Shown piece by piece: positions 53,350 through 64,000 of a DNA stretch of 64,000 nt. The DNA is from Dipetalonema caudispina (lineage: Eukaryota; Nematoda; Chromadorea; Rhabditida; Onchocercidae). Under the pieces are notes generated by a model. That model saw only the letters and a program-made list of their open reading frames with translations. It did not search any database and had not been told where the DNA came from. Each line of letters opens with the position of its first letter. Within the stretch, counting starts at the first letter, position 1. The DNA lies in the NCBI GenBank assembly GCA_013365325.1, contig JABVXV010000028.1, forward strand, positions 1 through 64,000, given 5' to 3'. A program made the translations under genes and the position numbers.

Positions 53350-55213
53350 GAATTACCTGAAGAAATGAAAAAAAAAAGCTTATACTTTGTTTTTCGGCTT
53401 CGTAGTCTATCATATTTTTAGTTAATATCTAATTATAATACTTCTATTAACTTTTAATTAAGCTAATTTCGAAATTTTCTACGATTCCAATGCCTACAAA
53501 TAAAGATAAGACTGACTTGTGCTTCATTTCGATCTTCATATCCGTAACAAATCCATTCATTTGATTAATGATGCCATGTATCCTAATTTTATGCGAAAAA
53601 AAAATTCAATATTTTGAATAAGGATGTAACAATGTTTACAGTTCATATATTTGAAATGAAAAACTTAAATGCATATGGGTGAATCAGAAAAGAGACAACA
53701 AGAAATGATTAGAGAAAGTATTTTTTGCAATGCACGTGAAATAAGTGAACGGCAAATACATCTAAACAACATGAAGTCTTTCTAGAATGAAGAAAAGTTT
53801 AACTGATGATTAACAATGAAGGTTTTCCATCTACCTGTTTCAATAAATCGATTATTATTTGATTCAACAATTTCCTCACATATAATTTTCAAAGAATTTT
53901 CTTCCAGATCTTTCAACATATAAAGTTAATTGTTAATAACATAAGTGTAGTACAAGCTGTTTGAATTTTATGCTTTACTCCTGAAAAAAAAAAAAAAAAA
54001 AGGTATAGGTCAGAATTTCAATTTCTGTACAATTCCTGTTTTAGAAATGTAATAAAATAATTGTATGTTAGTTTTCAAGTAAAATGGCTTTGTTGTAATA
54101 AAAATACAATTATTTAGCGTTTGCAAAAGTTTTGTTTCCTTCTTAGTCACATTTTATATATCAGAGAAAAATTTTTATCCTAATTTCTTCTGTACAAAGG
54201 TCATTGTTTTCGGATGCATCCGTAGGATTCATAAGATGATTAATGTTTTTTTCATAGCATATTTTACTTGAAGTGGTTTTTTTTATATAAAATGAATATT
54301 ACAACTTATATTGGGATGCATACGATACTGGCAAATCAGGAGTTCCGTCCGGTATTTTCAACTTTGCAAAGAGAAAAGTGGACAAGATTTTCTTGAGGAT
54401 AGATTGAGAAAGCAATTGTTGGAAAATGTTGTAATCGGAGAGCTAATAACTCATATATAAAAATTTTATTCCAATAAAATTATGACTATCGATGAAGCAT
54501 ATGCAGGTAATTATCATTGACAATAATAGTAGATCGTCTGCTGTAGGATATCGAATTGTTTACCGGTGACGATTGATCTGCCAAAGCTTCTGTAATGCTT
54601 ATTGAATTAACGATAGCTGAAGTGATGATACTTATTTGAGATAATCAATAACTGCAAGAAAAGAATTATTAATTTTGCACATTTGAGAACATGTGTATTA
54701 GTATCAAACACGAAAAATGCCTACTTTGGCCATAAATTCATTTATTAATTTGTGGTAGCTTTTTATTTCACAAAAAATTTTTTAAGCTCTAATCTTGTTT
54801 TGGCTGATTCCGCTAATGATGATTTTTAAAAATTACTATGAAATGTAAATTAATAGTTGGTTTAATAAAATGGTGGAACGGATAGACCATTTTGAACATC
54901 GTTTTCAGCAACGCTGATGACTGATTTCCTCTTGTGCATAAGTAGGCGAAAGCATGATAACGTCAAATAAATTGAGTACAATGCGCCAAATGAGTAAAGG
55001 CTCGGCAACAGCATCACAAGCATCAAGGAACAATTAAATCGTAAGCCTATATATATTCTTTTTGCTTAAATACATATCTTTATTGTATAAACATGAACTT
55101 TAACCTCATTCATAAATAGAACATGATGATAATCGAATCAGACAACAAAGTAAAGCAAAATTGTAATCATTCTAAACTTAAAGAATATTTCTTGAAGAAG
55201 TGTTAATTAAATA

Positions 55214-55932
55214 TTAACCTTTAGTTATATGATAAGCTGTTAATGCAACAAGTAATACCGCTGCAAATAGTAGAAATAATGATGTGAAAAGATGTGGAAG
55301 CATCAAATATGGTATTATCCTTTGTACCGAATATATTGTACCAGCTGCGCTAACGAACCATGAAAGCTGTAAACTTATTAATTAAACAAGATATCGACGT
55401 ATAATTGACAAATTTCAAGAAAATTACCTTCGATTCTAAGAAATTATTGATACTTTACAACTGAAGTTATTTCTCGACAGATATGAAGAAAATTACCTGT
55501 AGAATGATGAGAGGTATCAAACAGTTGAAATTTAACACATATTTTAAATCACCATGTGTTGCAGAATACATTTCCGCACCTGAAAGTTGTAATTCTTAAA
55601 AGTTTCGAAAGTTAATTGAGATATTTACTAATTGAATTCAAGATAGATTTTCATTCCGAATAAATCTGCACCGGTTTTACCATTTACCTGTTCATAAGGT
55701 ACCATCCAGTAAATTTGCATTCCGATTCTCGAACAAAAAGTAAAAAAAAAAAAAGAAAAGTGTTAACTTTGGTAATACGTTTGTTTATTTTTCTCAGACC
55801 TCGTAAATAGCTTAGAAGAAGAAAAGCGGTAGCTTGCATAATCACAATAGCTTGTATGGTTAATGTTGTGAAGTATAGGGCTGGTAGATGAGCACAACGA
55901 CAACATTCTTTTCCGAACCAATAATGTCCCAT
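55214..55932 (-). CDS. Small multi-pass membrane protein (122 residues), LAPTM/DUF-type layout
   Basis: Three exons in phase: 55800-55932, 55497-55579, 55214-55366. The ATG is directly after an acceptor (tttgttgcag), so the mRNA is probably trans-spliced. The N-terminus has a Cys cluster (FGKECCRCAH) followed by helices LYFTTLTIQAIVIMQATAFL, LNFNCLIPLIILQLSWFV and PHLFTSLFLLFAAVLLVALT, with a short polar end (AYHITKG). This layout, a Cys motif before three to four helices, is common among small nematode membrane proteins of unknown function related to lysosomal LAPTM proteins; membership is inference. A possible extra exon at 55690-55735 ends in phase 0 and cannot be used with the following exon, so I leave it out. 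Confidence 0.7.
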
Positions 55933-57274
55933 CTGCAACAAATATGGCTACTGCAGTAGAAAGTATTTCCACACTATCCCGATATTTTTTAAGTGGCATG
56001 GCATGAAAATGAACTATTCCTATGGTATATATATATATATAAAATTTCAATGAACATTTTTTCAAGTTGACTAATTTTAAAATCTTATCCGTTACCATTT
56101 AATCGTATATCATTTTCTGAATTCTTCAACGATTACCGGGGGATTTTTGCAGTAATTCTCTTTCAAGAATTATTTAAATTTCTCATTCATTTTGATTTAT
56201 CTTCGAATAGCAATAAAAACTATAGTTTTATACTCTCTGACAAAGCTAACAAGATCATTAATACTGGTATTATCTCCTTGTATCATACCTTGCAAAGTTC
56301 CTCCAGCATAAATTTTATTTCCTACTAATTTTAGTATTTCTAGTATTTCTTAACCTTTTTTACCGAAATGTATTACATTTTTAATACTTGGTGGAAGTAT
56401 ACTTCACTTTAAAAATATATTACTTTAATACTTAGTAGAGGGTGATGAATTGGAATAGAATTTTTTTGCTCTATTTATTCTAATTAAAAAGTAAATTTTA
56501 CAGAGAAATTCATCATTTGAATATAGTTTAGTTCCTTGTTTCTTATAAAACTGGAGCATTCTGATTGCAGTAAAGTGAACAAATTTTAATTTAGAACTTA
56601 TTCACAAATTTTAAATTTCTGCGTAAGGGCCAAAAAAAGATAATAACAAGATAAAGCAAGGTCAGAAGTATTTGAGAATACCGTAAATTCAAGCAATTCT
56701 CGTTGATTCGAACATTTCTTTTGAAGTGGATCGCTAGTAATTTTTGCCGTTCCTAACGGTAAAAAATTTTTGATGATTTAATATTTTTTTAAAAGAAGAA
56801 CTCGAAATGAATGAAATTTTTGCATATTTCTTCGAGTAATAGCATATTTTGCAATTTCTGAGATGACTTGCTTGTTCCACTCACTATTGCTTGCTTATTT
56901 CTCATATTGATTTAAACAGCTTTGATCATGAACAGCTTCAACAATGATCGATGCTTTTTTCTTTCTATTTATTTCAGTAAATGAAAAAAAAAATGTGTTT
57001 CTCTGTGACTGTATATATCGAGAATATTTTTTTTTTTAACTTGTTATCATAAAATTGCTCAAACTACCGAGTAGTTACAATCTAAATATATTTCTATCGA
57101 AGTATTATTAAGAAATTGATAAAATGTTTTACCAAAAACGTGTGTTAAACGTATGAATTTCGAATTTCAATTCTAACCTAATAGAATAGATTGAGAAGTA
57201 AAATTGAACGAGAAATCAAAAGTATGCAATGGAAGAGTAGTTTGAATCCAATTTTCCTGAAATCGTAAGTTATA
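55933..57274. other. Intergenic
   Basis: No supported exon. A short TA run lies at about 56026-56042. Confidence 0.5.
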
Positions 57275-57401
57275 TTAGTGACCAGAGAGCTTATCCATAA
57301 ATATTTGTTTGTTGAAACCTCCTACTGTATCAGCAAAATAAGTAGCAACATTAGATAATAGTAACATTAGCAGAGATACTAAGACAAAACAACGACGATA
57401 G
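57275..57401 (-). CDS. Possible last exon of a small secreted or membrane peptide gene
   Basis: Preceded by an acceptor (ataaacaatag) and ended by a stop at 57275. In phase 2 it reads YRRCFVLVSLLMLLLSNVAT, which looks like the end of a signal peptide, then a short polar piece ADTVGGFNKQIFMDKLSGH. An internal ATG would give a 30-residue product. The matching first exon was not found: the nearest upstream candidate (57503-57529) ends in the wrong phase. Treat as a fragment. Confidence 0.3.
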
Positions 57402-58715
57402 CTATTGTTTATAAAATGGGAAAAAAGAAATGTTAAAGGGAATAAAAAGTATTAGAAAATTGACGTATATGTCAACTAGGTGTTGAAACTGAATTTACCT
57501 AACTTGTTCGTTGCCTTGGTTTCATTCCTCACTCATTTATCCATTTACTCATTCCATCTTGAGTGTAAAATACTTGTCATTGAAGACTTCATCGTCTTTA
57601 CTCTTCTCATTTGTTCTTTCTCGATAAGTTCACATCACAGCTAATAGACTCTGATGTAAGAAAATTTTAATAGTTTAGCTCCAAGAAGCAATATGTTAGA
57701 AATTGATTGGAATTCACTTTTAATTTTGTGTAATGACTTGTAGTATGATACTGGGAAATGGCGTCATTTCATATCATATGTTATTAGGTACTTTTTAGCA
57801 TATTTTGAAACTTACTAGTAATTGACCTAACACATCAAACAATTTGACCCAACACATCAAACAATTTTCTACCAGTTTCAAGTGGAAGAATTTCCTGATT
57901 TCGAAATCAAATAATTCCATAGTAGTTGTAAATTTTCGACTATTTGTTTTTGAATTTATTAATTAAATTAGAATTTTGAATCTTTCATGTTTATGACAAA
58001 AATATTTGTTAGTGTAAGTAACTACCGTGTTGTGGTAAATCAGGTGTAAAGCCTTAATTAATATCTCAATCAACTTTGTTCATATTTACGATGATCTGTA
58101 GAGCATTCTGTGAAAAAAAATTGGAAATATTCAAAAAAATTCTTTCCCAAAAGAATTGTTGCAAGCATTGAAATTAGCATTGATTATGCTCGCTGGGTGT
58201 TTCGTCGTTGTGCAATCTCAGAGTATTTCGTTGTTTTCTGCAGTAACGAAGTTTTAGTTCAAATATGTTTCGTCGCGATCTAATAAAAATTTCCGATGAT
58301 AAAATACCATCCCATAGCTAACCATAAACAATAGTTCAGTTAATTTTACAGAAGTTACAATTTTTTTTTTATATTTAAAATTAAAAGTGTCGTTGATAAA
58401 CAGAAATTTATAAGCATATTTCTTTTTTTTTTTTGACCTGTATTAAATAGTGTGTACACTAAACTTTTTGCTTAATAAAGTTTCCTTTCATTGAAAATTC
58501 TGTTGCTTTTTTTAGAATAATTTTCTCAATACAAGTATGCAACTATGAAGAAATCAATAAAGAAGCAGAATTCGAGATTCTAAGAAAAGTGGAAAATTAT
58601 TTGGGAAAAAAGCAATTATTATAGCTAACCAGTTCCGGTGACCGATTTCTTCATTCGTATATAAATGAAACCCGGTAGTAGTATTAGTTTTATGCAATAA
58701 ATTGCTCCTCTTTTC
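57402..58715. other. Intergenic, upstream of the secreted Trp-rich pair
   Basis: No exon supported. Contains a near-exact direct duplication of about 22 bases around 57826-57867 (acacatcaaacaatt). Confidence 0.5.
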
Positions 58716-59885
58716 ATGTATTCATTTTTGCCCTTTCCAGTATTTCTTTTAATTTTATTGGTGATAACATGCACTTCAACTAATCCATCAGGTTTGTTTT
58801 AATTTTTTTAAAAAATATTGTAATTTATACTTTCATTGGTTACATCTGTAAGTAATTTGTTTTTTTTTTTTCACTTATGTTTAGGGGAAGTATAGACATA
58901 ATGAAATTCATACTATTGACATATCCAAATTGCATTGGATAATTGAATTTTATTTTCTTTATTTTCTGTAGCAAATCTGAATTACTATTTTTGCAGTGGA
59001 ATGGATGCAAGATTGGAGCGCGGAATTGCCATCAGGTGGTACTGGAAAGCATAGAGGTTGGATTGGATTTGGTTCTGATCGTGATGGTGGGAAATATGTA
59101 GAAAATGGATGGCAAAATTCGTGGCAGTCTGAAAATAGTGGTGGGGATTCTAGTTGGGATGGGAAACAAATTTCAGATGACGGCTGGGATGCATCTGGCA
59201 AACACAAATGGTCCTGGGGTAATGGTGGTAGTCATGGCTGGGGTACATGGGGTAATAGTGGAAAGCAAGGCTTAACTAGGCATTATGGTGTTGATTTCGG
59301 TGATGATACGAGCAGCAGTATTGGTTTCGGACCAGAAAGTAGTTACACCTCCTGGGGGAATACCAACACAGATAGTTGGAAAAACAGTGGGGGTGGTGAA
59401 GGATGGCGCAAATGGAAAGGTTGGAAATCTTTGACAAACTTTTATGTGCAATTATTTTGATTCCCTATTTTTAGGAAGGATTTTAAATGAGTTTTCCAAT
59501 CTATTTCCTTTTTTACTGAAAGAATTTAATTAAGATCGAGTCAACACAAAAGATGTTGCAAAAGCATTGAGAAGTTCGTGATCAGGAAAGTTTAATAATC
59601 CTGTTTTGTAATGAATCTCCTTTGGACATTAGAAAAAGCTTTTAAAAAACCCTTTGCTAGCCACATTTAAAGTATAAATAAAATTAAATCGAGCAATTTG
59701 CAAAAGAAATGATAAGCGCTTTTTTAGCCGATGATCAGGGACCAGGTAGAGGAGGTCATGAACATGGTGGATGGAGAGGGTGGAAAAGTGGTTCAGGCGG
59801 TGGAAACTGGAATAGCTGGAAAAGTAGTAACAAACCAGCAAATGCCAAAGCAGAAGCCTTTGCATCCGCTTCTGCTGATCCTTAA
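58716..59885 (+). CDS. Secreted Gly/Trp/Ser-rich protein, uncharacterised
   Basis: Three exons in phase: 58716-58791, 58997-59419, 59728-59885; 218 residues. Exon 1 is a signal peptide (MYSFLPFPVFLLILLVITCT), so the product is secreted. The mature chain is very rich in Gly, Ser and Trp in loose repeats (DSSWDGKQISDDGWDASG, WGNGGSHGWGTWGNSGK, GEGWRKWK, GGWRGWKSGSGGG) with almost no Cys, typical of an extended matrix, eggshell or cuticle-associated protein. The C-terminus changes to Ala/Ser (AKAEAFASASADP). Reading through the second donor gives a shorter form ending at 59460. No known family. The neighbour 790 bases downstream is also secreted and Trp-rich. Confidence 0.82.
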
Positions 59886-60675
59886 ATTGTTTCGATGATC
59901 ACTTGTTCATGTAATATTTTGATCCGATGAAATTAGTTCATGTTATTTTATAATAAATAATATTTACTTTCAATAAATTATATTATCAATTCTTATTTCC
60001 TTTAGAACAACAAATACAAATGATTAGGGTGCGTAGCAAGTATTGACAATTCTTTTGCACTGCTATAGATAATTTTCGTTTAAAAATTTGAATATATTGA
60101 TCTTTTGATATTTTTGTGAAAACTAAAAGATTCCTACTCTTTTTGGCAGGATATACTTCTTATTTTCTTCATAATGAGGATTATAATGTGCAAAAATCAT
60201 GAAAATAAGATTTTTTTTTTATTATTTTCAAAATAACTTCAACAAAAAAGCAACCAATAGCTGGTATATGAGTAATTGAGCTTGTTAATAAATATTTAAT
60301 GAATCGGAAATATGCATTATCATCATCGCACTACTGAATAATTTGTCGAATCGAAGCAATGAAGTATGGTTTATTTGTTTGGAATACAAAAATAAAATTG
60401 ATAATTCGTTCATTTATGTGAACAGCAATAATATGTAATATGTGAATTTCATAAATAATTACGAACTGCAAGACTTGTTTTGCATACATTTCATACTGTT
60501 TTATAATTCCTCACATTCCGCCACATAAAGCATTTCATGTGATAATTTGTTGTAACTAAGAAACGGGTATAAGAGTATGTGGGAAAAAAGAAGGAAGGGA
60601 ATTACAAAAGAAAACGAGATCTTTTGCGCGATATATAAATCTTCTTTTGCTACTAATCTCAAATAATTGAAGAAG

Positions 60676-61845
60676 ATGTCGTTAGCTGGTAAAATCTTTC
60701 AGGTGCTAATGTTCAATGTATTCTCTCTTATCATCGGTATGATTTACTTTATTGAATTTCCCATCAAAACGAAACTCCATTTATCGATATTGTTTAGTCC
60801 ACTAATAAATAATGTATGCTATTAGTCATTCATACATGTAAATATCATACTGTCCATAGGTCGTCAAATTTTCGTATAATTCTCCAATTGTGAAGTATCG
60901 ATAATTTTGAGATATGAAAAAACTTTTTCTGGCCTACTTTTGTTTTTAAAATGCATGCGAGTAGAAGATATGATTGTACAAATGAACTTTATAGATAATT
61001 ATGAACGATTGACAGTCTTCTTTCTCCATTGGCTTTCCTCTGATACAGTTAATATTAATATATTCTTAATTGAAAAATAGTTTCAGCGAAATACTATAAA
61101 GGGTATGAAAATTGAAGAAAATATGATTGTTTATTGTAAAACAAATGTTGTAGGAGCTATTAGTCCACCAAGCTCACAGCCAGTGGATTACTTCGATGTT
61201 GATAAGATAACTCAGTCGAAAATACTGGATAGACCAAATGAATGGGATACGGAATACAATTATGGCAGAAATTACAAGCATTCCGAAGGTCAAGAATGGG
61301 GTTCCGGTTACAACAATCACTATAATACTGGAAATATTATGAAGAATCGGTATGACGAGATAAAGAAGCAAAGACCGAAATGGCCGCAAACAGAAATATC
61401 ACCTACACATTGGGCTTCTACTGACACCGATGAATCCAAGATGTCTATGCGGGGATTATCTGAGGCGTATGACGAGCAGCAACCAAACATGCTGCGATCC
61501 GACGTTCTGAAAAAACAATTTCAACCAAAGACTGGTAGTGAGGTGAAAAATTGGTACAATTGGCCTAGGAATAATATAAGTTGGCCGAATTGGGTACCTA
61601 AAAGGAATCCCTATGAGAAGCAATTAGTACCATGGTGGAGTACTGATAGTCAGCAAGCACAAAAAGCACAAGAAGTCGCAAGACTTACTCTTGCCGAAAC
61701 GATTCAAAAACAAAAGCAGCCCTTTTTGCTTAATTCTGTAGGTTGGACAGGTGATTTAGGTCCTTTTAGTGAAGTACCATATCCACCATGGCTTTCTAAA
61801 AATTCTACTAGTAATTGTTGTCAAAATCAACTGGTATATGTCTAA
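60676..61845 (+). CDS. Secreted Trp-rich hydrophilic protein, uncharacterised
   Basis: Two exons in phase 1: 60676-60736 and 61154-61845; 250 residues. Exon 1 gives a signal peptide (KIFQVLMFNVFSLIIG) that joins to AISPPSSQPVDYFDV. The mature chain is charged and polar with many Trp and Tyr (EYNYGRNYKHSEGQEW, WYNWPRNNISWPNWVP, LVPWWSTDSQQ, YPPWLSK). Only two cysteines, adjacent, near the end (NCCQNQ). A start inside the intron at 61105 would remove the signal peptide and adds residues that read like intron sequence, so I prefer the spliced form. No known domain. Same strand and similar composition as the gene before it, possibly a diverged tandem pair. Confidence 0.8.
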
Positions 61846-62884
61846 TAAAAAAAGTACCTGAGCAGTCTTACTATGTTAACTTTTAATTAATTTCATCTTT
61901 AACTCATCGTTATTCTATTATTTCGTTGTGTTCCGTACTGCTAATTTATCCGCTAGAATGTCGCAAAAATTCAATTGAATGAATTTGATTTGATTCTTTC
62001 AAGTTGCACTCTTGAAAATGTATATGAATCACACATGCTGATTGTATCACTAATTTTATGCTTGATTTATTTCAAGTAAAATTTATTTTCATCAATAAAA
62101 AATGTGGAAATTCCTGCTTAAAGCAATGCGATGCTCTTGAAATTAGGATGTCTTACTTAATTAAAGAAAGAAGTGGTGAAGAAATAATGTAGAAATATGC
62201 ACTAACGATAAAGTTCATGAAATTGTTAATGGAAACAAGAAAGAATCAGGAATTCATTCATTAAACCTGACGATCAAATAAGAATACAAAAATTTCCAAC
62301 GTATTCGAATTATGCGTTTCGCTGTCGTATATTTAACATATAATATATGCTTAGCATTATACAGCATATTCAGTTAGACATATATGTTAAATTATAAATA
62401 AAGGCCTTCTCGTTTTCTTCAATTCTCAACAGAAAACAAAACAGATGGGAATCAAATCAAAGTGTATTAAATTGAGTTTTTTTTTTTTGAATTGTGAAAA
62501 TATTCCATTAAAAGTCATCATAAAACTTTTATTTTTCTGTTCACTAACTCATACAATAAAATTTTCTTATGCTAAATGAAATGAAATAATAAAGATATTA
62601 TTCATTTTTAACTCTTTTAAATTATTGATTGTTATACTTTAGTTCATCTATTTTTTAAAAATAAATTTCATCTTGACGAATAGTTTAAAATTACGCAATG
62701 ATGTAGAGCAAAAAGAACTGATTAACAACGAATGTGTTAAAAAAGCTGCTGGTAATAGAAAACGATAGAGTGGAAAATGTTTTATACTAATTAGAGAAGA
62801 TAGAAGTAAGGTACATCATTAATATACCATTTTCATTATAGGAAATACAATTTTTACAACAACAAAAAAGTGAATCATCATAAA
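61846..62884. other. Intergenic between convergent genes
   Basis: No supported exon on either strand; AATAAA-type signals occur at several places, for example near 62094 and 62555. Confidence 0.5.
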
Positions 62885-64000
62885 TTACTGGTAATTTTTT
62901 GCTTTTTTTGTGAGAAATGTCAATATCCTTTGACGATTAGCTATTATATTCTGTGCATACAGATGCTCTTCGATACGTTTAATTCGTCGGGATTGCGCTG
63001 TTCGTTCACATCCAAACAGAATTACTACGAGCGGTAATATCGATAAAGCGCCAATTGGTCCCAATTTATAAACCTGAACAAATGATTATTAGCATTTCAT
63101 TTCAGTTCATCAACATATAACAGCACTGGCTTGAAATTTCTGTAATATGTTTCGTCGTACTGTGATATTATCCATCTATTCCCATTTACATATATGATAC
63201 CATATTCTGGTTATATTTATTCCATGAAATACTCAAAATCTTGCGAAATATTTTCTTCGTCTATGGAGAAAATAACAAATGGTGGTAATATGCTGAAAGC
63301 AAAATGGAATACCTTTTGATTGTAATAAGAATAAACGTCGGATGTTTCTAATGATTTGCAAAATTGTCCACTGTATGGTTTTTTACATATACAACTTTGT
63401 CTAGTTGCATCTGATACACCATGAATGCATTGGATTTGGTCGCAATTGATACCTTCCCAACCAACCGAGCAATCGACGCAACTAAAATTTATGCCTTTTA
63501 TGGTTTGTGTTCTCCTTATTTTGCCACTTAATTTATTAATTTAAATCCATTTAAATGATCACCACCATCATATTCTAAACTCATTTAATGATGCTTTCGT
63601 CTCTTATAACGGTTTCTGATATCGATTATCCAATTTTCCGTATAACGTTTTTAGTAACAATGTTACGATCAAGTAGAAAAAACCTATTGCCCTTCTTTAT
63701 TCATTCTTGAACCTCAATTATCATTTATTTGTTCCATTAAGTTAGAAATAATTTACTATTGCTTACTGATAATATGAATTTCAATCACTACATAGGAAGG
63801 TTCTATTCATCCATACCTAAGTATCATAGACGAAAGTGTGAGCATGTTAAGTTTTATAAAAGAAAGAAATTTTTTTCTAACTGGAATATTGATCAAAATG
63901 CTGAGTGATTCCACTAATTTTCGAATTTACTTCAAATTGCAAATTAGAAATTGAAACCTTCCATTCGATTGAAATTTATTAAACTTGCAATGCATGATTC
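62885..64000 (-). CDS. EGF-like domain membrane protein, 3' end; continues past right edge
   Basis: Two last exons in phase: 63313-63481 and 62885-63073. The first encodes an EGF-like module with six or more cysteines (CVDCSVGWEGINC, then QCIHGVSDATRQSCICKK, then PYSGQFC), followed by a short linker. The second starts with a membrane helix (LGPIGALSILPLVVILFGC) and ends in a charged cytosolic tail (RTAQSRRIKRIEEHLYAQN). The architecture is a type I cell-surface protein with the EGF unit close to the membrane. The exon at 63481 enters in phase 2, so further exons lie right of it; none is clear in 63482-64000. Which EGF family it belongs to cannot be told. Confidence 0.8.

Larger units (their letters stand above)
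48817..55213. other. Gene-poor stretch of 6.4 kb
   Basis: No gene could be supported. It contains a long CA microsatellite, a perfect hairpin at 53277-53349 and several A/T homopolymers over 12 bases (50661, 52338, 52700, 53984). A short coding-like frame after a good acceptor occurs at 54954-55031 on the plus strand. Confidence 0.5.

Noticed and set aside
61105..61153. Unspliced start of the second Trp-rich protein
   Set aside because: The spliced model gives a proper signal peptide and phase-matched junction; the 16 extra residues have intron-like composition.

Overview
Eukaryotic nuclear DNA, AT-rich, with protein-coding genes split into short exons by GT-AG introns of roughly 50 to 1500 bases. 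Gene content (a Patched-related transporter, a divergent tau-tubulin-kinase-like kinase, short profilin, tail-anchored and four-pass membrane proteins) and several start codons lying a few bases after a good 3' splice acceptor (as expected for spliced-leader trans-splicing) point to a nematode; the AT richness, intron sizes and protein style fit a spirurid/filarial worm best (inference). No bacterial operons, CRISPR arrays, transposase genes, rRNA or recognisable tRNA genes were seen.

Layout from left to right. 1-2.8 kb (minus): 5' half of a Patched-related (PTR) gene running off the left edge. 4.5-5.1 kb (minus): small one-pass membrane protein. 6.4-9.7 kb (minus): sterol O-acyltransferase (MBOAT family), 11 exons resolved, first exon not found. 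10.7-11.9 kb (plus): two very small membrane-anchored proteins. 13.8-16.7 kb (plus): RS-rich protein with a C-terminal membrane helix. 17.7-21.4 kb (minus): an uncharacterised Ser/Thr-rich protein followed 230 bases downstream by a metallo-beta-lactamase-fold protein, an operon candidate. 23.6-26.4 kb (minus): an uncharacterised membrane-anchored, Cys-rich protein, incompletely resolved. 27.8-29.7 kb (minus): profilin. 32.5-36.1 kb (minus): a TTBK-like kinase. 36.8-39.8 kb (minus): an unusual multi-pass protein with two similar halves. 42.6-44.2 kb (plus): small basic coiled protein with two possible last exons, one ending in a prenylation-type tail. 45.2-48.8 kb (minus): glycogenin with a Thr-rich linker. 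48.8-55.2 kb: gene-poor, with a CA repeat and a perfect hairpin. 55.2-55.9 kb (minus): four-pass-like small membrane protein. 58.7-61.8 kb (plus): two neighbouring secreted, Trp-rich proteins. 62.9-64 kb (minus): 3' end of an EGF-domain membrane protein.

Gene models were built by hand: I required canonical GT/AG junctions and matching codon phase across every junction, and list exon coordinates for each gene. Where two readings both satisfy these rules I say so. Lipid handling (PTR, sterol acyltransferase), cytoskeleton (profilin) and glycogen priming (glycogenin) are housekeeping functions; the genes do not form a single pathway.
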